From a virus, in the IMG/VR virus record IMGVR_UViG_3300007516_002762, positions 1 to 27,398 of that record: a DNA stretch of 27,398 bases, one strand, 5' to 3'. The position numbers and the translations under genes were made by a program. Shown here piece by piece: positions 6,449 through 14,262 of this stretch (position 1 is the stretch's first letter; the number at the start of each line of letters is the position of its first letter). Under the pieces are notes generated by a model. That model was not told the DNA's origin. It ran no database searches and was given only the letters and a program-made list of their open reading frames with translations.

Positions 6449-9396
6449 TTTACAAAGTCCTCCTTATCATAATTCTCTACAAACATAATCTCATACCCTG
6501 TGATGAATGGAGCCGTACGAATGGTGTTTGTGGTGAACCTAATCAAATAGAAGTGAGTTTTATAGTTGGGAAGCTTTATATCCTTGAATGAATCATTCGC
6601 AGTGCTAAACGTTATAGTGCTAGATGCTGAGCCTGGGCTAGTACCACCTATATACGATGCTATTGCAGAGCAAGCGGTTTCTACCAGAGAAGAGAAAGTT
6701 ACCCACCCATCAACCACGTAATCATTCGGCATAGACCAAATACGAGTTCTAATAGGGGTTTTTAACTGTCCAGGTTCCCCGAAGTTAATGGGGTGGCTCT
6801 CAAGAATATAATTAATGGCGTTCGTGTTATCTATGTAAGAATCCCCATCCCCTACACCAGGACTATTAGATTGAAATCTCGGCAATCTTTTAAATACTGT
6901 GTACGGAGATGTTTGAGAGAGATGATAGAAATTGTCCGCTAAAGATACCTGCCCGCCTGCGGGATCTATTTGAGTGGTGAAACTACGCTCGAAGGTATGG
7001 AGGGTTTCCCGTGAGTAATCTAGTACAAAGGTAACTGGTTCAGTCCCCCCTGCGGAGGTTGGGATAGAACAGATATATGCTCTATTAAATGCGTCGTTTT
7101 CAGCCGTTGCCCAAGCGAACTGGTACGTTTGATTTATAAGTCTAGTATTAAGCCCTGAAAGAGAGAACGAATCTAATGCCCCATCATGGATAATAACAAA
7201 GCCGTTCTTTGATAACCCAATCAGTTTATTTTGCACTCTTTGTATAGAGGCATGAGAGGTGACGCCGTAATCTCCCTCGTGCACTACGTTCACGGAGAAA
7301 GCGCCTCCATCTAAGTCTCCGACAAGATCAAAGTAAGATCGCTCCTTAAAAACAGCGAGTCTATCCGCAGTGTCGGACGCGATCCCGGTAATAAGCCCTT
7401 CGTAGCTAGACGGCACCTCCACTGAATTAGAGGCGAGGGGGAAGTATTCAATCCCATCAGCAGAAGAGAATCCCACGGAGTTAGGGGAATAAGGTCCTCT
7501 TGCTACAATAAGGCTCCCCTGGTGTTGGCACACCACACTACATTGAGGGGGCGGGTCGTGCTCTTTCCCTAAGGAAACTATCTCTAACTGCGCCTTGGTG
7601 GATAGAACCGTATCCGTAACATTATCTAAGAAGCTTGTAGTGGTCGTATATCCGCTGATCGGTATCTCCACCACCTGGTAGAAAGTATTCCCCCCTGCTA
7701 CGGTTCTAAAAAAGGTGATGGTAAGCCCTGTGCTAATAACGGAATTATCTCGAATAGAGTACCCATCGCTATCTGCGACTTTTATACTATTGGGGATAGA
7801 AGCTCCATTAAGAAAAGTGCACGCCGTGCGGCGAATGGTCCCTATTGCGTTGCTTCCAAAAGATCCGGTAATCCACGCCCCTGTTGTTTGCACCACTGTG
7901 CTCGTGAGTATAACGGGGTCCCCAGGTTGGATATTACCGGGGAGTGTCCCGGAATCATCAATTAGAAAAGAGACGTTAGCCGCTGGGGATTCCGTAGTAT
8001 TTTTATACGCGCACCGTTCGAAAAATCCCGACTTCCCATAATTAATTGCGGCCCCGCTTAATTGTACTCTCTCTTGATACGTTGCTGTAATTGTCCCGTA
8101 TTGCGTTGCATAAACTTGGCTCACAGCAAGAGAAGGAGTTCCTTCTATAATATTTCCCTGGGCGTCATATCTACGAACAACCGCTTTATACTGGTACGTT
8201 CCTACAAGGGCCCCCGCTCCAGTGGCCGCTGTTGTAAGCTGTGATGTGAATACCCCAGCTCTAACAGCAGTTTGCCCATCAACCTTTATAAGATTGTTTT
8301 GATAGTTAGAGCTGTACACGCTTGTTGTTGCGTATAGAGTTACCCCCGCCGATTGCTCGGAGGCCGCAGTTATATATAAAGTATTCCCTGCATTAACAGC
8401 GTTAGGGGGGGTGTAAAAGCTATTCGTTGTTCTATTTGACCAGAGGGATCTAGAGGAGGTGAGAAACTCGCCGTATGCTGGTACGGTATCTTTAGCGTCC
8501 CCCTCGGGGATTAACCTCCAGTAGGGGAAAGAAAGGGTAAGATTCCCCGAAGCCGCCGTTGCCGCAGTAGAGATATTGAAAGAACTCGCTGACTGAGCAA
8601 GGTAACCCACTACGTCGTTATCTAAGAGAGTGACGTTAGCCCCCACATAAACAATGGTAGTGGCGGTAGTAGACAGAACTATTCCCCCGTGAATGGTGGA
8701 TAGGGCGGAGGTGGCGGGGAAAGAGATGATATCTCCAGCAAAGAAATTATGTCCTGCGTCCACGGTGATCGTATAGCGTAATCCATACCCCGCCGTTGCC
8801 CCAACGACAGAGGACTGATTCCCGTTAACGATTGCGAAGGGGGGGCAAGTCCCCCTCGTTGTTCTAGCTACCGAGAGTTCGGCAAGTGCGTCTATCGTTC
8901 CCAGTAACGAATAAATAGAGACAATATTATTTATCCCATCCCCCACGCTACTATTAAGGATAGAAATTCCATTCGCCTTTATAACAAAGTTTATGTTCGC
9001 CCCTGAAACAGTAGTGTACCAAGTAAAGGGGTATGTCCCGCTTACTCTAGTAACAACAATGTTCATCGTATCTAGTACCCAGAGCTGCTGGTTCATTCCG
9101 ATGAGCCTACTAATAGATGCGCCGTCAGCCGCCGTTTTTGTCGTGCCGATTGTGGAGGCCCCATAGGTAATGTCGTACTGATCTTTTATTCTTGTATAAG
9201 AGTATGGGAACATTGCGTGAAAGCCATTAGCGCCGATGCTTTGGCTTCCCACTCTTCCACGTAAAGAATTTCCTACCGCATACTCAAGATTAACGGCTCG
9301 ATTAACTCCCTCCGCATCTGCCTCAATAGGTGCTGATAGGCCGTCTATTCCTGTGAAGTCTTTTGCAAAAGCTTGTTTGAAAACCTTGTTTCCCAT
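6445..9396 (-). CDS. Tail hub / nozzle protein (large beta-rich, P22 gp10 / T7 gp12 type)
   Basis: A 983-residue, Thr/Ser/Gly-rich beta protein. The N-terminus (FTGIDGLSAPIEADAEGVNR) fits the conserved opening in which tail-nozzle proteins list virion state. The second half has short repeated strands typical of a beta-propeller: SLIVARGPYSPNSVGFSSAD, IEYFPLASNSVEV, LAVFKERSYFDLVGD, GDYGVTSHASIQR, LIGLSKNGFVIIHDG. That pattern recurs in hub/nozzle proteins of short-tailed phages. It is about twice the length of P22 gp10, with long inserted beta segments (residues about 150-450) that could be outward-facing. It sits directly after the adaptor-like gene, three bases apart, as in P22. The nozzle role is likely; individual domains are inferred. 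Confidence 0.75.
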   Translation of the reverse strand: MGNKVFKQAFAKDFTGIDGLSAPIEADAEGVNRAVNLEYAVGNSLRGRVGSQSIGANGFHAMFPYSYTRIKDQYDITYGASTIGTTKTAADGASISRLIGMNQQLWVLDTMNIVVTRVSGTYPFTWYTTVSGANINFVIKANGISILNSSVGDGINNIVSIYSLLGTIDALAELSVARTTRGTCPPFAIVNGNQSSVVGATAGYGLRYTITVDAGHNFFAGDIISFPATSALSTIHGGIVLSTTATTIVYVGANVTLLDNDVVGYLAQSASSFNISTAATAASGNLTLSFPYWRLIPEGDAKDTVPAYGEFLTSSRSLWSNRTTNSFYTPPNAVNAGNTLYITAASEQSAGVTLYATTSVYSSNYQNNLIKVDGQTAVRAGVFTSQLTTAATGAGALVGTYQYKAVVRRYDAQGNIIEGTPSLAVSQVYATQYGTITATYQERVQLSGAAINYGKSGFFERCAYKNTTESPAANVSFLIDDSGTLPGNIQPGDPVILTSTVVQTTGAWITGSFGSNAIGTIRRTACTFLNGASIPNSIKVADSDGYSIRDNSVISTGLTITFFRTVAGGNTFYQVVEIPISGYTTTTSFLDNVTDTVLSTKAQLEIVSLGKEHDPPPQCSVVCQHQGSLIVARGPYSPNSVGFSSADGIEYFPLASNSVEVPSSYEGLITGIASDTADRLAVFKERSYFDLVGDLDGGAFSVNVVHEGDYGVTSHASIQRVQNKLIGLSKNGFVIIHDGALDSFSLSGLNTRLINQTYQFAWATAENDAFNRAYICSIPTSAGGTEPVTFVLDYSRETLHTFERSFTTQIDPAGGQVSLADNFYHLSQTSPYTVFKRLPRFQSNSPGVGDGDSYIDNTNAINYILESHPINFGEPGQLKTPIRTRIWSMPNDYVVDGWVTFSSLVETACSAIASYIGGTSPGSASSTITFSTANDSFKDIKLPNYKTHFYLIRFTTNTIRTAPFITGYEIMFVENYDKEDFVK

Positions 9397-9399
9397 AAC

Positions 9400-10350
9400 T
9401 CAATACCACTCATATTCATCCATCATGGGAACGTACTGCACCTCTGAGGTCTGAGCAGACAAGGCTTTTAGGATATCTATCTCCATCTTCTCTACTACAC
9501 CAGACTGCTTGCCGTAGTCGTTTGAAGAGTCTCTGTGGAATAATTCCGCTGCAGCGTAGTGTACTAAATATCTTTCGCAAGCATCGGGGAGCTGAGAAAA
9601 CGTAGTCGTGTATTTATTAAATACTGCTACGTCATTTACGGCGGGGGTAGTATCAGAAGCGGTGAAGATAAAAGGGGTTGGGTTCGGGGTGATTATGTTA
9701 GTACCCGCATCATAAGAGGCTGAGAGAATATTAGAACACCGCCTCACCCCATCAGCATTAACGATAGAAAAGTACTGAATATTACTCCACCCTGGAGTGG
9801 TTGATTCGTGGGTATTGGCAAGAGTTGAGAACGTGAGGGTCTCGAACTGTGTTGCGGTCCCTCCGGTTACCGTTGACACCACGGCCCTGGGAATATCTAA
9901 ATCATCCAAGTCCCTCTCGTAGGTAACTCTGAGAGTACCGCCAGCGATTGCGGGGGTAGGTTGTAAAAAGATCTGGCCCCCACGCTTAAAATATCCAATT
10001 GGGTAATTCCCCGTATTGGTGTCTCGATTAAAGAAGTTTAGCTTCCTAATCCTTACGTAATCGGAGAGAAGTCCCGTTGCAGAGAATTCCACTGCATCGA
10101 TCTGTTTATTAAGAAGGAGCCTATCGGGGATAGTATACGCCTCCTGGTTAGCCACTAAGGTGATAATAGCTTGAGTATCGAAGATCTTAGCCACGTTCTT
10201 TTGCGTAGAGATAAGATTCTGCATCCTATCTTGAGCATCATTTAGATACTGCAAGATCTCATTATCAGTAATTGCGAACGTGCCATCAGCGTTGGCCGCG
10301 TTACGTGACACTGTTCTTGCTGCCGTGATAAGAGCATCGACTCGTCTCAT
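9400..10350 (-). CDS. Head-to-tail adaptor protein (P22 gp4 / gp11-type)
   Basis: A 316-residue protein. The N-terminal half has the layout of podovirus adaptors: helices bearing DNEILQYLNDAQDRMQNLI (about 25-45), then beta strands EAYTIPDRLLLNKQIDAVEF, a YVRIRKLN strand and the conserved GGQIFLQPTP, followed by LRVTYERDLDDLDI. Such proteins form the ring between portal and hub. Residues about 155-255 are an extra beta-rich insertion (VSTVTGGTATQFETLTFSTL) not needed by the family, which explains the length compared with the 166 residues of P22 gp4. The C-terminus returns to helix (CERYLVHYAAAELFHRDSSN). Its ATG directly follows the previous stop. Position next to the hub supports the call. 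Confidence 0.78.
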   Translation of the reverse strand: MRRVDALITAARTVSRNAANADGTFAITDNEILQYLNDAQDRMQNLISTQKNVAKIFDTQAIITLVANQEAYTIPDRLLLNKQIDAVEFSATGLLSDYVRIRKLNFFNRDTNTGNYPIGYFKRGGQIFLQPTPAIAGGTLRVTYERDLDDLDIPRAVVSTVTGGTATQFETLTFSTLANTHESTTPGWSNIQYFSIVNADGVRRCSNILSASYDAGTNIITPNPTPFIFTASDTTPAVNDVAVFNKYTTTFSQLPDACERYLVHYAAAELFHRDSSNDYGKQSGVVEKMEIDILKALSAQTSEVQYVPMMDEYEWY

Positions 10351-10605
10351 TTATTTGAACTTAGATGCTAGCGTTGAGGCCATAAGAGCGAGGGAGCTTC
10401 CTTTGAACTTCTTCTTCTCCTGTCCTTCATCATCAGACCCTTTATCTCCAGGGAGAAACTTAAGAGCGGAGTCTTGTCCACCATCATCTATATCTTCTTT
10501 CTGCTTAGGAATCTTAGGGTCTTCCCCCTCATCGCAATCACCAATGCATTCAAGAATAGATGAAGCCATCGCTCTTATTTTTGAGTAATCAATGCTCTTT
10601 GCCAT
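10351..10605 (-). CDS. Small charged protein of unknown function
   Basis: An 84-residue protein with an acidic middle (GDCDEGEDPKIPKQKEDIDD) and a basic/hydrophobic C-terminus (KKKFKGSSLALMASTLASKF). No family is recognised. It is tightly packed between the glycine-rich 388-aa gene (7-base gap) and the adaptor gene (no gap), so it is part of the virion operon. It could be a chaperone or minor internal component, but nothing in the sequence decides this. Confidence 0.6.
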   Translation of the reverse strand: MAKSIDYSKIRAMASSILECIGDCDEGEDPKIPKQKEDIDDGGQDSALKFLPGDKGSDDEGQEKKKFKGSSLALMASTLASKFK

Positions 10606-10612
10606 ACGTTTC

Positions 10613-11779
10613 TTATAGATAAGGGTTCTTAAATAAAGGGGTTGGGGTAACCTCGTAATCGGGGGCTCTTACTTGAGACGGAATTAAACTTCTAAGGAGA
10701 GGGACTTCTTTCTCTTTCTTGGGGAGAGCCTTCTTAGCGGGTTTTCTCTGCCCGCCGCTACTATTACTCGTTCCTACCACGGGGGTGGGCCCTCCTAGCT
10801 GAGCTTGAACAAACTTGTCAAAGTTAGCGCTCTTGCTAAGTTCGATAGTTCCCTTAGTTTCTCGGACGATCCCTTCTTTCAAAGCCTGGTTTGCTATAGC
10901 TTCTTGTTTCGCTGGATCAAGCTGTGCGTAGTTAGGAATGTCTGTATAAAATCTCGCGGCGTGAACGATGTCTTTCCCTGTTAAGTCTGATTCCTTCCGT
11001 GAATTTTTGAATGTTGGGTTTAGCTCCCATTCTTTAACGCCAGAATTACCGACATTAATCCCGTGTTTACCAAGAGTCTTTCTAAGCTCTTCTTCGCCTT
11101 TAGTTCTTGATTTATGCCCAATCCCTAGGGCGTTCCCTATAAGGCCTACCCCTGTGCCTATCCCTGCTCCTACCCCTGCTCCTATAGGGCCGCCCACTGC
11201 CATCCCTATTCCTCCCCCTATTCCCGCCCCTGCGCCAGCCGCTTGCAGGTATCCACTTCGAGTTCCTATACGCTTCCTATTTTGAGAGAGATCATATAAA
11301 AGTGCGGCCCCTGCAACTCCAGGCGCTATTGAGCTAAAAGCACTCGACCCTCCTCCCGCTATGTTGGTAGCGGCTGGTACTACGGTATCAACCCCAGCCA
11401 CGCCGGTGATACCAGAAGCAACGGTTGGAGCGCCGTATCCCACCCCTGTGGCGGCTCCTAAGGTAGGCCCTGCCGCAGAGCCCGCTACGCTAATTCCTCC
11501 ACCCGCTCCGGAGAATCCTAGAGCCTTTGCCCCCTCCTTAATAGCGTAATCTTTTGCCTGCTTTACAGCGTAATCTTTTGCCAGGGTTCCAATTAAAGAG
11601 CTGGGGGTAGGGGCAGGGTTCCCAGGCTGAGGAATCTTTTGTTGCATCGCCTCTTCGAGTGAGACCTGATCTCTTGGTTTTTCAGAGAATGGGAGTTGTG
11701 GAGGAGCGGGAACAATAGAGTTATTGTCATCATTTACAAGAATTATTTGCCCAGTTCTTGGGTCTCTTATCGATCTCAT
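10613..11779 (-). CDS. Glycine-zipper-rich putative internal virion protein
   Basis: A 388-residue protein. Residues about 60-225 are extremely rich in Gly and Ala with repeated small-x-x-small patterns (GAGAGIGGGIGMAVGGPIGA then GVGAGIGTGVGLIG), a glycine-zipper composition suited to membrane insertion or close helix packing. Residues about 225-330 are charged and helical (YTDIPNYAQLDPAKQEAIAN). The C-terminus is Lys/Pro-rich. It begins with a compact N-terminal segment (MRSIRDPRTGQIILVNDD). It follows the 154-aa gene with no gap (TAA-ATG). Composition resembles podovirus ejection proteins, though it lies before the adaptor rather than after the hub. No catalytic motif seen. Confidence 0.58.
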   Translation of the reverse strand: MRSIRDPRTGQIILVNDDNNSIVPAPPQLPFSEKPRDQVSLEEAMQQKIPQPGNPAPTPSSLIGTLAKDYAVKQAKDYAIKEGAKALGFSGAGGGISVAGSAAGPTLGAATGVGYGAPTVASGITGVAGVDTVVPAATNIAGGGSSAFSSIAPGVAGAALLYDLSQNRKRIGTRSGYLQAAGAGAGIGGGIGMAVGGPIGAGVGAGIGTGVGLIGNALGIGHKSRTKGEEELRKTLGKHGINVGNSGVKEWELNPTFKNSRKESDLTGKDIVHAARFYTDIPNYAQLDPAKQEAIANQALKEGIVRETKGTIELSKSANFDKFVQAQLGGPTPVVGTSNSSGGQRKPAKKALPKKEKEVPLLRSLIPSQVRAPDYEVTPTPLFKNPYL

Positions 11780-12244
11780 TTATAGCCTCCCCAGCCTCGC
11801 TATAATTGGGTCAGTCGCCATTTTCCCGGTCTCAATTGCGGCCTGCCCCTGTATTTGTCCTGATTGCACCGTTCGATCTGCCCAGTTACTATACATCTGA
11901 GCCATTAGAGCACGTCTCGCATCGGGGTTTCCGCCACCTCCGCCGCCTCCGCCCCTTAGGGCCGCAAGTTGTAGCTGAGCTTCCATCTCTGCTTTTTTCT
12001 GTGCGGCATATTGCTCTGCTAAGCTCTTATCTTGTGATTGTTTGTAGTATGTTCCGGCAAGGGAGAGCCCTGATTTAAGAACACTTTGTATAAGGTTTCC
12101 GTCAGAGAATAATCCGCCCCCTCCCGTGCTTGGTGTGGTAGTTGATGGTGTTGTAGCCGATGGGGTACCAGACCCACCGAGTAGGCTCTCTATATAGCCT
12201 AAGCCATCTGATACCGAACCTGAAAGACTGTCCCACCAGCTCAT
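11780..12244 (-). CDS. Low-complexity virion-operon protein
   Basis: A 154-residue protein with three parts: a Trp-containing N-terminus (MSWWDSLSGSVSDGLGYIES), a Thr/Ser/Pro/Gly linker (about residues 28-45), and a helical Ala/Gln-rich segment broken by an eight-glycine run (about 98-105). The end is helical (DRTVQSGQIQGQAAIETGKM). Its start overlaps the stop of the 106-aa gene (TAATG at 12242-12246). The make-up is like short internal or minor virion proteins of podoviruses. Not a recognised family. Confidence 0.58.
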   Translation of the reverse strand: MSWWDSLSGSVSDGLGYIESLLGGSGTPSATTPSTTTPSTGGGGLFSDGNLIQSVLKSGLSLAGTYYKQSQDKSLAEQYAAQKKAEMEAQLQLAALRGGGGGGGGNPDARRALMAQMYSNWADRTVQSGQIQGQAAIETGKMATDPIIARLGRL

Positions 12245-12564
12245 TAGTTCACCCTAATTACACCACAAGAAATGAATCCAGAAGATGGAGCCCCTGCCCC
12301 GTCTTGCTTAATAGATACTGTACCAGAGAACTCTACCCCGTTTGCACCAAGGTCAATCGTAAATGAGGTTGATGCTGGTAGTCTTAGAAAGTCCGTAGTC
12401 CCGCCATCCAAAGAGATGACGATTCCAGCATTAAGAGAGTTCGCTATGAGCAGACAAACTCCCCTTCCCGCTATCGGCCCTTGGAGAGTCCCATACCCAA
12501 CAGCTACTGATCCAAAGGCTACGGTGCCAACCGCTTGCGCTACCATTCTTCTATTTGCACTCAT
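12244..12564 (-). CDS. Small beta-sandwich virion protein, possible decoration protein
   Basis: A 106-residue protein that reads as a compact beta sandwich: GVCLLIANSLNAGIVISLDG, then TTDFLRLPASTSFTIDLGAN, GTVSIKQDG and FISCGVIRVN. The pattern of a strand ending in LDGGT, a hydrophobic turn and a strand ending in DLG recurs in small phage structural proteins. It lies downstream of the coat gene among other beta-rich genes, so capsid or fibre decoration is plausible. It is linked to the next gene by a TAATG overlap and starts eight bases after the 339-aa gene ends. Confidence 0.6.
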   Translation of the reverse strand: MSANRRMVAQAVGTVAFGSVAVGYGTLQGPIAGRGVCLLIANSLNAGIVISLDGGTTDFLRLPASTSFTIDLGANGVEFSGTVSIKQDGAGAPSSGFISCGVIRVN

Positions 12565-12572
12565 AAATTTCC

Positions 12573-13592
12573 TTAGTAGTCGTTAACCTCATCTGACCCA
12601 ATTGCAAAGATAAAAGTCTGCCCGTTTGTGTCCGTGGCGGCGCCTGTCGAATTTCGGCAAACAAATCTCGCTACCCCTGCCGTATAATTCGCCATTATTC
12701 TAAGGGACGCGGTTGTTGCAAAGAGTGCGGGCTCTCTAGCAAAAGCTGAGGCTATAGTTACGGAGAAATCCCCCGCTCCTGTATCGACTACGGTGTTAAA
12801 ATCGGCTCCCCCCGTAGCTCCTCCCACCCCAATAGTGATGGTGCCCGACACGTTATTTATTTGACCGGCGACAATCCTAGGCTTTCTCTGATTGTTCATG
12901 AGAATAGACCTATTCTTTCCGCCGTCCGACATGGAGTCTTGCCCTATCGCCATGACATAAAAATCGGCATCCGTAAGAGTGGCTGTTTCTGGGGCTGTTG
13001 TGATGGTCACGCCCGCTGCTGTTTTAGCGGAGAAATTACAGTTAACGACTCCCGCAGTTGAAATACCTGTAGCCATAATAACGGGGATTGTACCGAACCC
13101 TGGGGTGAACTTAATTGCGTAGGTCCCCGCCACCGTTCTAGAGCAGGTAATCCCTCTCTGCCCAATAGCAACGGCCCCGGTTGTTCCTGTTATTTTTGCC
13201 CATACAATACGGGTTTTGTTTAAGGTAGAGGAAACACGCTGAGATTTACAGAAACTAAGATCTGTAGAATCAAAGCCAAACGCAAAGCCGTCTACGGTGC
13301 CCTCGGGGGCAACAGTGGCGTTTGCGTTTAAGGTGTTAAAACTAAAAACTGCTTTAGATGGATCGTCTAAATTCCATCTTACATAAGCACCAGGGGTAGC
13401 GGAGGGGGTGGCGTATATAAAACATGTTCTTGAGAATGATTCTCGTGCGGTTAGTGTGACTTCTCCCGCCGCAGTTCTAACAACGGTAAAATCTCCTGCT
13501 CCGACATTCATAGTCGCAGTGGATGCCGTAGTAGTATAGGAGAACGGAACGATTCTTGGTTTGAAATGTTTATTGATAACTTCGCGTAGCAT
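12573..13592 (-). CDS. Virion protein of three repeated beta modules
   Basis: A 339-residue protein made of three related segments of roughly 95-110 residues. They begin at KPRIV (residue 11), KTRIV (126) and KPRIV (237), continue through alternating strands, and end with FAFGFDS (about 103-109), YVMAIGQDS (212-220) and FIFAIGSDE (327-335). The motif GAGDF-T/S-V occurs in modules 1 and 3. Divergence between modules is high, so the triplication is old. The composition (Thr, Ala, Gly, few charges) suits an exposed capsid or fibre protein. ATG 13592 has AGAGGTG about 10 bases upstream. It is the first gene after a poly-C/hairpin gap. Function not recognised. Confidence 0.68.
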   Translation of the reverse strand: MLREVINKHFKPRIVPFSYTTTASTATMNVGAGDFTVVRTAAGEVTLTARESFSRTCFIYATPSATPGAYVRWNLDDPSKAVFSFNTLNANATVAPEGTVDGFAFGFDSTDLSFCKSQRVSSTLNKTRIVWAKITGTTGAVAIGQRGITCSRTVAGTYAIKFTPGFGTIPVIMATGISTAGVVNCNFSAKTAAGVTITTAPETATLTDADFYVMAIGQDSMSDGGKNRSILMNNQRKPRIVAGQINNVSGTITIGVGGATGGADFNTVVDTGAGDFSVTIASAFAREPALFATTASLRIMANYTAGVARFVCRNSTGAATDTNGQTFIFAIGSDEVNDY

Positions 13593-13632
13593 TTTGGTTA
13601 CACCTCTAAATAAATAGGTAAGCTTTTGTTAA

Positions 13633-13657
13633 CCCAGTGGGGTGTAAACCCACTGGG
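13633..13657 (-). terminator. Perfect 9-bp stem-loop downstream of the 181-aa gene
   Basis: On the coding strand CCCAGTGGG, a 7-base loop and CCCACTGGG form a perfect 9-bp stem between the stop at 13675 and the next gene at 13592. No T-run follows (the next bases are TTAACAAAAG), so it is not a textbook intrinsic terminator. It may lower read-through, protect the upstream mRNA end or act in processing. Confidence 0.4.
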
Positions 13658-13666
13658 GGGGGGGGG
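13655..13666. repeat. 12-base G homopolymer (poly-C on coding strand)
   Basis: Twelve consecutive G residues on the plus strand, overlapping the outer edge of the 9-bp stem-loop. It lies 8 bases after the stop of the 181-aa gene and is not translated in that frame. Such runs are slippage-prone in replication and sequencing, so the exact length is uncertain. Confidence 0.9.
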
Positions 13667-13674
13667 AATTCGAC

Positions 13675-14220
13675 CTAGTAAACGCGGTGCCAAACAAACG
13701 GAACGTTTGTAGTAGCGGTGCCGCCTCTCTGAGCAAGTGCCACGAATTTCTGACACTGTGTAGAGGCAATCGTATGAGCCGCATCAATAACAGCACAAGC
13801 TGCAGTGGTGGTTCCACCGAAGCCCGTTGTTGCAAGAGTTGAGACAATAGAGCCGGTAGTACCAGCGATATTGACGATCTCGAGCTGCTGCCCATGGCTA
13901 ACTGCCTGCTGAAGGTTAAGAGCAATACCCGTAGTGGATATGCTAATAAGCACAACTGCTGCATTATCATGGCTAATCATTCCAGCGGCCGTAAACGCCT
14001 GATAGTCAGTCGTTGCTTGTCCACGAGGTGAGGGGATAAGTGCAAGTGCTCCGCCGTTAGTAGAGTTACTACCAGCTAAAACATTTACATATGACCCCAG
14101 CCCGTATCCAGCTGGATACTGATTACTTCCTATCGTGCTCGCAGTTCCCGAGGTGCCCATAACTGGCTCACCAGAGAACTGGAGAAGTCCGAACTTACTT
14201 TGGATTCTATCTAATGACAT
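13675..14220 (-). CDS. Beta-rich capsid-proximal virion protein, possible head decoration/fibre
   Basis: A 181-residue protein encoded directly after the coat gene. It starts with a short helical segment (MSLDRIQSKFGLLQFSGEPV) and continues as Gly/Thr/Ala-rich beta structure (GALALIPSPRGQATTDYQAF; AAVVLISISTTGIALNLQQA), with two central Cys (142 and 155 approximately). No family is recognised. ATG 14220 has a clear GGGAGAA Shine-Dalgarno. It is flanked on both sides by hairpins (14241-14256 and 13633-13657), which suggests its mRNA level is set apart from its neighbours. Position after coat and composition favour a decoration or head-fibre role. Confidence 0.62.
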   Translation of the reverse strand: MSLDRIQSKFGLLQFSGEPVMGTSGTASTIGSNQYPAGYGLGSYVNVLAGSNSTNGGALALIPSPRGQATTDYQAFTAAGMISHDNAAVVLISISTTGIALNLQQAVSHGQQLEIVNIAGTTGSIVSTLATTGFGGTTTAACAVIDAAHTIASTQCQKFVALAQRGGTATTNVPFVWHRVY

Positions 14221-14240
14221 AAAAATTCTCCCGTTAAATT

Positions 14241-14256
14241 GCCCCCTTTCGGGGGC
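14241..14256 (-). terminator. GAAA-loop hairpin after the coat gene
   Basis: On the coding strand GCCCCC-GAAA-GGGGGC forms a 6-bp all-GC stem closed by a GNRA tetraloop, starting six bases after the coat stop codon (14263). Only AATTTAAC follows, so termination would be partial at most. It fits an mRNA-stabilising or partial terminator element that sets coat expression above the downstream genes. Confidence 0.45.
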
Positions 14257-14262
14257 TTTACA

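Noticed and set aside
10968-11285. Plus-strand 105-codon frame, very Pro-rich
   Set aside because: It is the antisense of the glycine-rich region of the 388-aa gene; Gly codons read backwards give Pro/Ala.
13629-13970. 113-codon minus-strand frame overlapping the 181-aa gene and the poly-C tract
   Set aside because: Leu/Ser/Arg-rich composition of an out-of-frame shadow; the 181-aa frame has the ribosome site and virion-like composition.
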